Assembly (NCBI RefSeq): GCF_000264455.2
Contig: NC_017957.2
Coordinates: 124,001 to 188,000, forward strand
From: Tistrella mobilis KA081020-065
GTDB taxonomy: Bacteria > Pseudomonadota > Alphaproteobacteria > Tistrellales > Tistrellaceae
Direction of reading: 5' to 3'
DNA length: 64,000 nucleotides
The translations under genes were made by a program, and so were the position numbers. Positions within the stretch are counted from its first letter, which is position 1. Every line of letters starts with the position of its first letter. Below are positions 10,654-19,127 of this stretch, in pieces. The notes under the pieces were generated by a model, which was given only the letters and a program-made list of their open reading frames with translations, ran no database searches and was not told the origin of the DNA.

Positions 10654-11640
10654 TCACACGGGATCGGCCAGCGGTAAATGACAGGCGACCTGGCGCGCAC
10701 CCTGCCCCGCCAGCTGCGGCATCCGTTCCCGGCAGATGGCGGCGGCGCGGGGGCAGCGGCCTTCGAAGCGGCAGCGCTGCGGGTCGGGGTCGATCGGGCT
10801 TGCCGGCTCCCCCGCCAGCCGGCGGCGCGGGGGCGGGGGTGCGCCGGGTGCCGGGATCCGCGGGATGGCGGCGATCAGCCCGGCGGTATAGGGGTGGGCC
10901 GGGGCATCGAACACCCGGGCCGTCGGCCCGGTTTCGATCAACCGGCCCAGATACATCACCGCCACCCGGTCGGTGACCAGCCGCACCACATTCAGGTCGT
11001 GGCTGACGAACAGGCAGGCGAGGCCCAGTTCGGCGCGCAGATCGTGCAGCAGGGTCAGGATCACCGCCTGGATCGAGACGTCGAGCGCCGAGGTCGGCTC
11101 GTCCAGGATCAGCAGATCGGGGCCGGGCGCGATCGCCCGGGCGATGCCGACCCGGGCGAGCTGCCCGCCCGACAGCTGATGCGGCAGCCGGTCGTGCAGG
11201 CTGCGCGGCAGATGCACCCGGTCCAGCGCCCGGCGTGCCGCGGTTTCGGCCGCGGCCCCTTTCAACCCGTTCAGCCGGCGGAGCGGCCGCATCACGGCCT
11301 GGATCGCGGTCAGCCGCGGGTCCAGGCTTTCGCCCGGGTCCTGAAACACCATCTGGATCCGCCGCCGCCAGGGGGCATGGGCCGCGCGCCGCGCCGGCAG
11401 CCGGGCCAGATCCTCGCCGTCGAACAGGATGCGGCCCTGATCGGGATCGGCCAGCCGGGCGACCAGCCCGGCGAGCGTCGACTTGCCACAGCCGCTTTCC
11501 CCCACCAGCCCCAGCGCCTCGCCGCGGCCGAGCGTGAGGGAGACATCCTCCACCGCATGCAGCCAGCCCGCCGGCCGGCCGGCCGCTTCCGGCACGCGGA
11601 AGCGGCGGTGCAGGCCCTGAAGATCCAGCAGCGCCGTCAT
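10654..11640 (-). CDS. Oligopeptide/dipeptide ABC transporter ATPase (OppF/DppF)
   Basis: A 328-residue ABC ATPase with Walker A GESGCGKST, signature LSGGQLARVGIARA and Walker B LLILDEPTSALD. A C-terminal oligopeptide-transporter extension contains the cysteine-bearing RCRFEGRCPRAAAICRE motif of this class. It starts at an ATGA overlap with the preceding ATPase gene. It is the second of two nucleotide-binding subunits of an Opp/Dpp/Nik-type importer encoded by five adjacent genes. Confidence 0.9.
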   Translation of the reverse strand: MTALLDLQGLHRRFRVPEAAGRPAGWLHAVEDVSLTLGRGEALGLVGESGCGKSTLAGLVARLADPDQGRILFDGEDLARLPARRAAHAPWRRRIQMVFQDPGESLDPRLTAIQAVMRPLRRLNGLKGAAAETAARRALDRVHLPRSLHDRLPHQLSGGQLARVGIARAIAPGPDLLILDEPTSALDVSIQAVILTLLHDLRAELGLACLFVSHDLNVVRLVTDRVAVMYLGRLIETGPTARVFDAPAHPYTAGLIAAIPRIPAPGAPPPPRRRLAGEPASPIDPDPQRCRFEGRCPRAAAICRERMPQLAGQGARQVACHLPLADPV

Positions 11641-12449
11641 CGCACCAGATCCCCGATCCGGCTGTCGGGCCCCGGGGTCGCGCGGATCAGCGCCTTTGTG
11701 TAGGGGTCGGCCGGGGCCTGGAACAGCTGCGCGGTCGGGGCCTGTTCCACCACCCGGCCGCGGCGCATCACCAGGATGCGATGGGCGCGTTCCGCCGCCA
11801 CCGCCAGATCATGGGTGATCAGGATCGTGGCCATGCCGCGCGCGTCCGCCAGATCGCCGATCAGGTCCAGGATCACCGCCTGGGTGGTGACGTCGAGCCC
11901 GGTGGTCGGCTCGTCGGCGATCAGCAGCCGCGGGTTGCCGGCAAGGGCAATCGCGATCATCACCCGCTGGCACATGCCGCCCGAAAGCTCGTGCGGGAAG
12001 GCCCGCGCCCGGCGCAGCGGATCGGGGATGCCGACCGCGGTCAGCAGATCCTGCACCCGGGCGGCACGGGCGGCGCGCGTCAGCCGGCGGCCGGCATGAA
12101 CGCCGACCACATCGCCGATGGCATCGCCCACCCGGCGCAGCGGATCCAGCGCCCGGCGCGGGTTCTGGAACACCATCGAGATCGCCCGGCCGCGCAGCGG
12201 CGCCACGGCCGCCTCGCCGCCCGCCAGCAGGTCGACATCGTCGAACAGGACCCGGCCACCCAGGATCGTGGCGGCGGGCGGCAGCAGGCCCAGGATCGAC
12301 AGCGCCGTCACCGATTTGCCCGAGCCGCTTTCGCCCACCAGCGCCAGCGTCTCCCCCGCGCCCAGATCGAAGGAGATGCCGTCGAGCGCCGGGGCGGCGC
12401 CCTTGAAGCCGACCTTCAGGCCGTCGACCCGCAGCAGCGGCGCGGTCAT
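11637..12449 (-). CDS. Oligopeptide/dipeptide ABC transporter ATPase (OppD/DppD)
   Basis: A 270-residue ABC ATPase with Walker A LVGESGSGKSV, signature LSGGMCQRVMIAIALA and Walker B LLIADEPTTGLD. The start ATG at 12449 overlaps the stop of the permease gene (ATGA). The same frame is open far upstream but there it only shadows the permease gene. At 270 residues it is shorter than typical DppD (about 330) and ends soon after the YTKALIRATP segment, so it lacks most of the C-terminal oligopeptide extension. It pairs with the OppF-like ATPase that follows. Confidence 0.88.
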   Translation of the reverse strand: MTAPLLRVDGLKVGFKGAAPALDGISFDLGAGETLALVGESGSGKSVTALSILGLLPPAATILGGRVLFDDVDLLAGGEAAVAPLRGRAISMVFQNPRRALDPLRRVGDAIGDVVGVHAGRRLTRAARAARVQDLLTAVGIPDPLRRARAFPHELSGGMCQRVMIAIALAGNPRLLIADEPTTGLDVTTQAVILDLIGDLADARGMATILITHDLAVAAERAHRILVMRRGRVVEQAPTAQLFQAPADPYTKALIRATPGPDSRIGDLVR

Positions 12450-13342
12450 CGGCGCCTCGGGTCGAGCAGGTCGCGCAGCGCATCGCCCGCCAGGTTGAAG
12501 GCGAAGACCGCGAGCATCAGCGCCAGGCCGGGGAAGGTCGCGACCCACCATTGCCCGGTCATGATGAACTGGGCGCCCTCGGCCGCCAGAATGCCCCATT
12601 CCGGCGCCGGCGGCCGCACGCCCAGGCCGATGAAGGAGAGGCCCGCGGCGTTCAGGATCGCCCAGCCCAGATTGAGCGACACCTGGATCGCCAGCACCGG
12701 CAGCAGGGCCGGCAGCAGCACCTCGACCAGCAGCCTTGCCTCGCCATGGCCGCCCAGCCGCGCCGCCTGCACCCAGGCGGCATCCTTGAGCCCGGCGATG
12801 CCGGCGCGGGCGAAGCGGATATAGAAGGGCAGGTTGATGATCGCGGTCGCCCAGACGATGTTGGCGACCGTATTGCCCAGCGCCGCGACCAGCGCCATGG
12901 CGACCACGAACAGCGGGAAGGCCATGGCGACATCGACCAGCCGCCCGATCCAGCGATCGAGCCGGCCGCCGCGCAGCCCCGAAACGGCGCCGGTCAGCGT
13001 GCCGGCGATACCGGACATGGCAACGGCCGAAAAGGCGATCGCCAGATCGAGCCGGGTAGCGGCGATCACCCGGCTGAAGATGTCGCGGCCCAGCTGGTCG
13101 GTGCCGAACCAATGATCGGCCGAGGGCGGCTCCAGCCCGCGGGTGACGTCGGTGGCGAGCGGATCATAAGGCACCAGCGCCGGGCCGGCGATGGCGGCGG
13201 CCAGCAGCAGCACCACCACCCCCAGCGCCAGAAAGCCCGGCGGATTGGCGCGCATCAGCCGGACGAGCCTGGTGAGGCCGCCCGCAACACCGCCCGTCCC
13301 GCCAGCGGGCGGCGGGCCGCCCAGATGGCGTTCCGCGGTCAT
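12446..13342 (-). CDS. Dipeptide/nickel-type ABC permease (DppC/OppC)
   Basis: A 298-residue inner-membrane permease with an OppC-N region (RLMRANPPGFLALGVVVLLLAAAIAGPALVPYDP, broken here only for description) and the WFGTDQLGRDIFSRVI motif that marks DppC-type subunits. Five to six membrane helices follow, with the EAA loop around VQAARLGGHGEARLLVEVLLP. It overlaps the DppB gene and the DppD gene by 4 bp on each side, so the set is tightly coupled. Confidence 0.9.
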   Translation of the reverse strand: MTAERHLGGPPPAGGTGGVAGGLTRLVRLMRANPPGFLALGVVVLLLAAAIAGPALVPYDPLATDVTRGLEPPSADHWFGTDQLGRDIFSRVIAATRLDLAIAFSAVAMSGIAGTLTGAVSGLRGGRLDRWIGRLVDVAMAFPLFVVAMALVAALGNTVANIVWATAIINLPFYIRFARAGIAGLKDAAWVQAARLGGHGEARLLVEVLLPALLPVLAIQVSLNLGWAILNAAGLSFIGLGVRPPAPEWGILAAEGAQFIMTGQWWVATFPGLALMLAVFAFNLAGDALRDLLDPRRR

Positions 13343-14361
13343 CCGATCCGCCCCACCCGGGGATCGATCAGCCCGTAGAGCAGATCGATCGCCAGGTTGA
13401 CCAGGGTGAAGGCGATGGCCACCAGCAGCACGAAGCCCTGCACCGGGGCGTAATCGGCATTCATCAGCGCATCCAGCGCATAGGAGCCGATGCCCGGCCA
13501 GGCGAAGACCTTTTCGACCAGCACATTGGCGCCCAGCATGTACGAGAACACCATGCCGAGGGTGGTGACCACCGGCACCGCGGCATTGCGCAGCGCGCGG
13601 GTCAGCACCATGCGCCCAGGCAGGCCGGCGGCGCGGGCGGCGGTGACGAAATCGGCCGAGAGCACCTGGATCATGGCACCGCGGGTGATGCGGGCCAGCG
13701 GCGCCACCGCAAACGCGGTCATCGTCAGGCAGGGCAGCACCATGCGCCCCAGCACCGATCCCAGAACCTCCATGTCGCCCGCCAGCAGCGCATCGATGAC
13801 CAGCGATCCGGTCACCACCGGCGGCGGGATCAGCATCACATCCATCCGACCGACCGGCTCCGGCGCCCAGCCGAGTTCGGAATAGAACACATGGATCAGC
13901 AGCAGCCCGACCACGAACGTGGGCAGAGAAGTGCCGGCGGCGGCGATCGCCCGGCAGAGATGGTCGATGACCGATCCCGGCCGGGTCGCCGCCAGAACGC
14001 CCAGTGGCAGCGCCACCAGGATGGCGAGCAGAAAGGCGGTGACGGTCAGCTCCAGCGACGCCGGCAGCCGGGCGGCCAGGTCGTCGACCACCGCCTCGCC
14101 GGTGGTGTAGGACCGGCCCAGATCGCCCCGCAGCACATCGCCCGCATAGATCGCCAGCTGTTCGGGAATGCTGCGATCCAGCCCCATCGACACCCGGATC
14201 GCCTCGATCTCCGCCTGGCCCATGCCGGGGCCGGAAGCGAGGAAGGCGGCCGGATCGGCCGGCAGCAGGCGCATCACCACGAAGGTGAACACCACCGCCC
14301 CCGCCAGAACCGGCAGGGTGGCAAGGCAGCGCCGGCCGATGAAGCCGAGGATGGCGGGCAA
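13339..14361 (-). CDS. Dipeptide/nickel-type ABC permease (DppB/OppB)
   Basis: A 340-residue permease with an N-terminal anchor helix (FIGRRCLATLPVLAGAVVFTFVVMRLL) and the LGLDRS-type loop (RVSMGLDRSIPEQLAIYAGDVLRGDLGRSY) found in DppB proteins. The EAA loop reads ARAAGLPGRMVLTRALRNAAVPVVTTLG, and the end is DLLYGLIDPRVG, the conserved tail of the family. The start ATG 14361 lies 72 bp after the binding-protein gene. It is part of the importer operon. Confidence 0.9.
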   Translation of the reverse strand: MPAILGFIGRRCLATLPVLAGAVVFTFVVMRLLPADPAAFLASGPGMGQAEIEAIRVSMGLDRSIPEQLAIYAGDVLRGDLGRSYTTGEAVVDDLAARLPASLELTVTAFLLAILVALPLGVLAATRPGSVIDHLCRAIAAAGTSLPTFVVGLLLIHVFYSELGWAPEPVGRMDVMLIPPPVVTGSLVIDALLAGDMEVLGSVLGRMVLPCLTMTAFAVAPLARITRGAMIQVLSADFVTAARAAGLPGRMVLTRALRNAAVPVVTTLGMVFSYMLGANVLVEKVFAWPGIGSYALDALMNADYAPVQGFVLLVAIAFTLVNLAIDLLYGLIDPRVGRIG

Positions 14362-14433
14362 GGCGATACTCCGTCGGGATGGATCAAAAGAGGGGATCCG
14401 CGATGCGGATCCACCTCTTTCCCATAGCCTGCC

Positions 14434-16053
14434 TTACGCCTTGCGGTCCAGCGGCCGGAAATCGACCTGGCCGTGGATGTAATAGGTGAAGTCGGTCACC
14501 CCCGGCTTCAGCGCCGCATCGAAAGACGGCAGCCAGAGCGGCATGATCGGCAGTTCGCGGAACACGATGCGGATCGCCTGGCGCATCAGCTCGTCATAGG
14601 CGTCCTTGTCGGTTTCCCAGCGGGCCTTTTCGACCAGGGCGCCCAGTTCCTCGTTCTTGAAGGCGCCGAAATTCCAGCGCCAGTCGCCCTGGAAGAAGAT
14701 CCGGAAGAAATAGTCCGGATCGTTGAACCAGGCCGACGAGCCCTCGACGTAGAACGGCACCTTCTTTTCGGTCAGAAGCGTGCCCCACTGCGCCGCCGGC
14801 ACCTTTTCGATCACCACCTTGATGCCGATCCGGCCCAGCTGTTCCTGCACCAGCAGCGCGATGGGGTCGGCGGTGATCGCATCGGCGACATTGTACGAGA
14901 AGCTGGTCTCGAAGCCGCCTTCATGTCCCGCCTCGGCCAGAAGGGCGCGGGCGCGGTCCAGATCGGTGGCGTAAGGATAGGGCTGCGGGAAGGACGAGGT
15001 TTCGGGCTGGTCCGAAGCCGCGCCGTAAAGCGGCGTGCCGCGGCCGAAGATCGAGCCCTGGAACATGGCGTCATAGGGCAGCGCGAAGGCGATCGCCTGG
15101 CGCACCCGGACATCGTCGAAGGGGGCGGTCTGCGTGTTGAAGGCGACGAAGCGGAAGCTGTTGGTCACCGGCAGCGAAATCAGGTCGACCTTGGGGTCGG
15201 CATCGATCGCCGCCACATCCTTGGGCGGCAGCTGCAGCGCCACATCGGCATCACCCTTGGTCACCGCGGCGACGCGGGCCGGTGCGGCCGGCACCACCTG
15301 CACCACGGCGCGGCGAATGCGGGGCAGATCGCCGCTCTTCCAGTCGTCGAAGCGGTCATAGATCACCTGCTGGCCGGCGGTCCAGTTGGCGACCTTATAG
15401 GCGCCGCCGCCGGCGGCATTGTTGCGCAGCCATTCCTTGCCCCAGGGATCTTCGGCGGTGGCATTGGCCTTGACCGCCTCGGCATTGATCACCGAGGCGA
15501 AGGTCAGCGCCAGATTGGGCATGGTGTAGCGGTCGGCCTTTTCGAACCGCATCCGGAAGGTATGGGCATCCACCACCTCGAACTGATCGGCCGAGGTGAT
15601 CGAGCCGGTGGAGAGCTGGCGCTTGGAGGCCGGCAGGTTGATGCCGCGTTCCAGCGACCAGCGGACATCCTCGGCCGTCACCGGCCGGCCGTCGTGGAAG
15701 GTGGCATCGGGCCGCAGATGGAAGACCAGCACCCGGCCGTCTTCCAGCACCTCCCAGCTTTCGGCCAGCTCGCCCTTGAACTTCAGATAGTCATAGCGAT
15801 AGAGCCCGGGCGCCACCTCGATCCGGTCGAAATTCACCAGCCGGTCGTAGATGTTGGTGAAGGTGCCCAGCGCCGCGCGGTTGACGCCGTCGCCATGGGG
15901 ATCGCGCGAATTCGGCCCGTCCTCGGCCAGCACGCGCAGGGTGATGTCGTCGCCCTCGCGCGCGAAGGCCCGGCCGATCGGCAGCGACACGCCGCCCACC
16001 GACAGGAACAGCCCGGCCAGACCGCCGGTCTTCAGAAAATCACGCCGATCCAT
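14434..16053 (-). CDS. Periplasmic substrate-binding protein (SBP_bac_5; peptide/nickel class)
   Basis: A 539-residue extracytoplasmic binding protein of the DppA/OppA cluster. It begins with a clear twin-arginine signal (DRRDFLKTGGLAGLFLSVGG) cleaved near GRAFA, so it is probably exported folded by Tat. Family marks include TFTNIYDRLV, LAESWEVLEDGRVLVFHLRPDATFHDGRPVTAEDVRWSLER, VRQAIAFALPYDAM and the C-terminal MPLWLP segment. It stands between the permeases and the two flavin-dependent oxidoreductases, suggesting that the imported compound is what those enzymes oxidise. Confidence 0.9.
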   Translation of the reverse strand: MDRRDFLKTGGLAGLFLSVGGVSLPIGRAFAREGDDITLRVLAEDGPNSRDPHGDGVNRAALGTFTNIYDRLVNFDRIEVAPGLYRYDYLKFKGELAESWEVLEDGRVLVFHLRPDATFHDGRPVTAEDVRWSLERGINLPASKRQLSTGSITSADQFEVVDAHTFRMRFEKADRYTMPNLALTFASVINAEAVKANATAEDPWGKEWLRNNAAGGGAYKVANWTAGQQVIYDRFDDWKSGDLPRIRRAVVQVVPAAPARVAAVTKGDADVALQLPPKDVAAIDADPKVDLISLPVTNSFRFVAFNTQTAPFDDVRVRQAIAFALPYDAMFQGSIFGRGTPLYGAASDQPETSSFPQPYPYATDLDRARALLAEAGHEGGFETSFSYNVADAITADPIALLVQEQLGRIGIKVVIEKVPAAQWGTLLTEKKVPFYVEGSSAWFNDPDYFFRIFFQGDWRWNFGAFKNEELGALVEKARWETDKDAYDELMRQAIRIVFRELPIMPLWLPSFDAALKPGVTDFTYYIHGQVDFRPLDRKA

Positions 16054-16103
16054 CTTATCGGGCCTCCCTTGTGTCGGGTATCTCGGGTCGTCTTCCGTCG
16101 TCG

Positions 16104-17285
16104 TCAGCTATAGCCGTCGGGCGGCGGATAGCGCCCGTTCAGGGCGTAATCGCCGACCTCCAGCACCTTGTACACCAGCGGGTCGTGCAAGGTGTGGGTC
16201 CGGGCATCCCGCCAGAACCGGTCGAAAGCATGGCGGTTATGGGTCGCACGGGCCCCCATGGCGTCGTAGATCTTCGTCGCCACGTCAAGGCTCAGGCGGG
16301 CAGAAAATACTTTTAAGGTTGCGACGTCAATGGCCGCATCACCCCGAAGTTGGATATCGAGCACAGGGCGCGCCGCCAGCAGCCGCTCGACCTTTTCCGC
16401 AGCACGGTCCGCCAGCGCCAGCGCCGCCTGCAGCCCGGTCCAGATCTCGCCGAACTGGCTGATCACCAGCGGGTCGTCGGCCGCGCGCTCCCTGCCCGAT
16501 GCCGGCCATGCCCGGGTGCTCTGCCGCACATAGTCGCGTCCGGCCCGGAAGGCGCCAAGGCCAAAGCCCAGATACAGATTGGCGAACATCAGCTGGTTGA
16601 CCGGCACCCGCACCGCCGCGGCGAAGTCGCGGTCGCCCTCGCGCCGGTCGGGCAGCACCTCTGCCGCCGTGACCGGGACGTCTTCCATGGTGAAACCGCT
16701 GCTGTCGGCCCCGGCCAGGCCCAGCGCATCCCAATCCCGATCGCAGCTCAACCCCGGTGCATCGGCGCGCAGCCAGGCGGTGACGGTCTCGCCGGTATCG
16801 GTGCGCCGGCCCCAGACCGACAGCCGCTCGGCAAAGGCGGCCCCGGTGCAGAAGCTCTTGCGGCCATTGACCCGGAAGCCGCCATCGGCGGCCGGCGTGA
16901 TGCGGACATCGTCGTCGCGCGGATTGGCGACCCCCGCCGCCCACAGCCGGTCGCGGCCGATTTCGGCCAGCCGTGCCGCCCGGCGCGGGCCGGCGCCGAT
17001 ATCCTGGTGGATCAGGTTCATCGAATGATAGCCGAACAGCGTGCCGATCGACCCGTCGACGGCGGCCAGCTCCCGCGCCACCGCCACCACCACCGGCCAG
17101 GGCGCGCCGCCGCCGCCGAACTCTTCCGGCAGCACCATGGTGGCGAGCCCGCTCCGCTTCAGCAGCGCGATCTGCGCCAGCGGCGGGGTTCGCGCCCGAT
17201 GGCGCTCGGCCACGTCCCGCGCCAGCTCCGCCGCCACCTCGTCTGCAAGCGCTTCCCATGCCATCCGGTCACGCGGCCCCGTCAT
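16104..17285 (-). CDS. Acyl-CoA dehydrogenase-fold flavin monooxygenase/oxidase (DszC/SfnB-like)
   Basis: A 393-residue protein of the acyl-CoA dehydrogenase fold. The FAD-binding middle domain and C-terminal helical domain are present, but it groups by sequence style with the DszC/SfnB/desulfurisation branch (LPEEFGGGGAPWPVVVAVARELAAVDGSIGTLFGYH; MGARATHNRHAFDRFWRDARTHTLHDPLVYK). The RDARTHTLHDP motif is typical of that reduced-flavin-dependent branch and not of true acyl-CoA dehydrogenases. It starts 4 bp inside the end of the luciferase-family monooxygenase gene, so the pair is translationally coupled. A role in oxygenating a sulfur- or nitrogen-containing compound is likely; the substrate is not known. 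Confidence 0.83.
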   Translation of the reverse strand: MTGPRDRMAWEALADEVAAELARDVAERHRARTPPLAQIALLKRSGLATMVLPEEFGGGGAPWPVVVAVARELAAVDGSIGTLFGYHSMNLIHQDIGAGPRRAARLAEIGRDRLWAAGVANPRDDDVRITPAADGGFRVNGRKSFCTGAAFAERLSVWGRRTDTGETVTAWLRADAPGLSCDRDWDALGLAGADSSGFTMEDVPVTAAEVLPDRREGDRDFAAAVRVPVNQLMFANLYLGFGLGAFRAGRDYVRQSTRAWPASGRERAADDPLVISQFGEIWTGLQAALALADRAAEKVERLLAARPVLDIQLRGDAAIDVATLKVFSARLSLDVATKIYDAMGARATHNRHAFDRFWRDARTHTLHDPLVYKVLEVGDYALNGRYPPPDGYS

Positions 17286-18712
17286 TCGCCCCTCCCCTGC
17301 CCGGCCCTACCTTGCCCGGCCCCGCCCTGCCCGGCCCTACCCTGCCCGGTACGCACGGCCGCCGCCGGATGCCCGGCCCCCAGCCGCGGCCCCCGGCCGA
17401 ACAGCTTCTCGCGCAGCGTGCCCTCGGCATAGCCGGTCTTATAGAGCCGGCGGGCCTGCAATTCCGGCACCAGCAGGTCGGCTGCATCGATGAAACTGCC
17501 CGGCGCCACGGTGCGGACCAGATTGAAACCGTCGATGCCGCTCTCCGCCACCCGCCGGCCGATCTCTTCGGCAACCTCGCCAGCCGATCCGATCAGCGGC
17601 CGGAACCGGCCGCCCAGCGCCAGGCCGGCCAGCAGCCGGCGCACGGTCGGCGGCCCCTCTCCCGCGCTGCCAAGCCCGGCCAGGATGGAGCGGATGGCAT
17701 TGCCGCCGCCGGGCGGGATGGGGATCGGCGCATCCGGGTCCAGGCTGCCGAAATCGATGCCGGTCGCCGCCGACAGCTGGGCCAGCGCCGCCTCGGGCAC
17801 GGCATGGGCGGCATAATCGTGATATTTCTCAACCGCCTCGGCCCGCCTGCGGCCGATCACCGTCTGCAGCGACCCGAAGATCTTCACCGCGGACCGGTCG
17901 CGCCCGGCGGCCGCCAGCCGGTCTTCGATCCGCTGCACGATGGCGCGGGTGCCGGGGCCGCCATCGGCGGGGATGAAGATGCATTCGGCATGGGCGGCGG
18001 CGAAATCCAGCCCGCGCGCCGAAGCCCCGGCCTGGAACAGCACCGGCGTGCGCTGGGGCGAGGGCTCGGCCAGATGGATGGCGTCCAGGCGGAAATAGGG
18101 GCCGTCATGGCGCACCGCCCGCACCTTCGCCGGGTCGGCATAGCGCCGGGCGGCGCGGTCGCGGATCACCGCATCGTCGTCCCAGCTCGCCTCCCACAGC
18201 TTGTAGGCGACCTGCATGAAATCATCGGCGCGGTCATAGCGGTCATCATGCGGCAGCGTGCCGGCGGCACCGGTGGCGCGCGCCGCACTGTCCAGAAAGC
18301 CGGTGACGATGTTCCAGGCCAGCCGCCCGTCGCTCAGATGATCCAGCGTCGACATCCGCCGCGCGAACAGATGCGGCGGCTCGGCCGAGACGTCGGCGGT
18401 GATGCCGAAGCCCAGATGCCGGGTGACGGCAGCCATGGCCGGCACCAGCACCGCCGGATCATTCACCGGCAGCTGTACCGCCCGTTCGATCGCGGTGGCC
18501 GCCCCGCCGCCATGAACGTCGTAAACCCCGGTGACATCGGCCAGAAACAGCCCGTCGAACAGCCCCCGCTCCAGGATCCGCGCCAGCTCCATCCAATAGC
18601 CGATGCGCCGATAGCCGGTCGCCCGATCTTCGGGATGGCTCCACACCCCATGGGCCAGATGGCCGACCGCATTCATCTCGAAAGCATTCAGCAGGACATG
18701 CGGCGGCGCCAA
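17282..18712 (-). CDS. LLM-class FMN-dependent monooxygenase (NtaA/SnaA/DszA family)
   Basis: A 476-residue bacterial-luciferase-fold enzyme that uses FMNH2 and O2. Family marks are AFEMNAVGHLAHGVWSHP, the GLFDGLFLADV strand, LDHLSDGRLAWNIVTG and PVLFQAGASARGLDFAAAHAECIF, all as in DszA/NtaA enzymes. The start is TTG at 18710-18712, supported by GGAGG seven bases upstream. The last 35 residues are a Gly/Gln/Arg/Ala-rich tail encoded by 15-bp tandem repeats (17296 onward) and are not part of the family. It heads a seven-gene operon with the DszC-like enzyme and a peptide-type importer. Confidence 0.87.
   Translation of the reverse strand: MAPPHVLLNAFEMNAVGHLAHGVWSHPEDRATGYRRIGYWMELARILERGLFDGLFLADVTGVYDVHGGGAATAIERAVQLPVNDPAVLVPAMAAVTRHLGFGITADVSAEPPHLFARRMSTLDHLSDGRLAWNIVTGFLDSAARATGAAGTLPHDDRYDRADDFMQVAYKLWEASWDDDAVIRDRAARRYADPAKVRAVRHDGPYFRLDAIHLAEPSPQRTPVLFQAGASARGLDFAAAHAECIFIPADGGPGTRAIVQRIEDRLAAAGRDRSAVKIFGSLQTVIGRRRAEAVEKYHDYAAHAVPEAALAQLSAATGIDFGSLDPDAPIPIPPGGGNAIRSILAGLGSAGEGPPTVRRLLAGLALGGRFRPLIGSAGEVAEEIGRRVAESGIDGFNLVRTVAPGSFIDAADLLVPELQARRLYKTGYAEGTLREKLFGRGPRLGAGHPAAAVRTGQGRAGQGGAGQGRAGQGRGE
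17296..17350. repeat. 15-bp tandem repeat encoding the tail of the LLM monooxygenase
   Basis: Three and a half units of a 15-bp motif (CCTGCCCGGCCCTAC, with small changes) run from 17296 to about 17350. On the coding strand they give repeated GQGRA-type pentapeptides at the extreme C-terminus of the monooxygenase. Slippage is the likely origin. Confidence 0.75.
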
Positions 18713-18895
18713 GACCGATCCTCCGGAGGGGCGGGATATCGTCCTGTGAGATTATTTTGTCAAAATGATTCGCGCAACGGGAGATGATCTCGCGGCTGAA
18801 GATCATGGCCGGCGGGCGGGCGGCCGGGGGCGGCCACACCAGCGGCCGGCACGGTGTCCCATCGCCGGGATCCCGAACCCGGCGGCCTCGATCCG
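18713..18895. other. Intergenic stretch upstream of the monooxygenase operon
   Basis: No gene is visible. The stretch holds the GGAGG site for the TTG start of the LLM gene and a short AT-rich island (about 18740-18775) that is the best place for its promoter. Toward the right it becomes plain GC-rich DNA leading into the CRISPR array. Confidence 0.5.
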
Positions 18896-19127
18896 CCGCA
18901 ACAGGTCGCGGCCCCGAAAGGGGGCGACAAATCTTGATCCGGTTGGCGCCGGAGCCGTGGGGGTTTCAATCCACGCACCCGCAAGGGTGCGACCCCGGCT
19001 TCAGGGGGCCGATGACCGAGGCACAGCGCGTTTCAATCCACGCACCCGCAAGGGTGCGACCCAGTCGCGCCCACCCGCACGCCGACCGCGGCGACGGTTT
19101 CAATCCACGCACCCGCAAGGGTGCGAC
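18896..19127 (-). CRISPR. Orphan mini-CRISPR array, type I-C-like repeat
   Basis: Three identical 31-bp repeats at 18963-18993, 19030-19060 and 19097-19127 have an exact 67-bp period and two unrelated 36-bp spacers. Read on the plus strand each begins GTTTCAATCCACGC and ends GGGTGCGAC, with a perfect 7-bp stem (CGCACCC/GGGTGCG) and GCAA loop. The reverse strand therefore ends in ATTGAAAC, the hallmark 3' handle of type I-C-like repeats, so transcription should run leftward. A decayed fourth copy ends at 18928 (GCCCCGAAAGGGGGCGAC), almost exactly one period to the left, as expected for the trailer end. An AT-rich leader candidate follows on the right (about 19130-19265). No cas gene is in the window. 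Confidence 0.93.
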
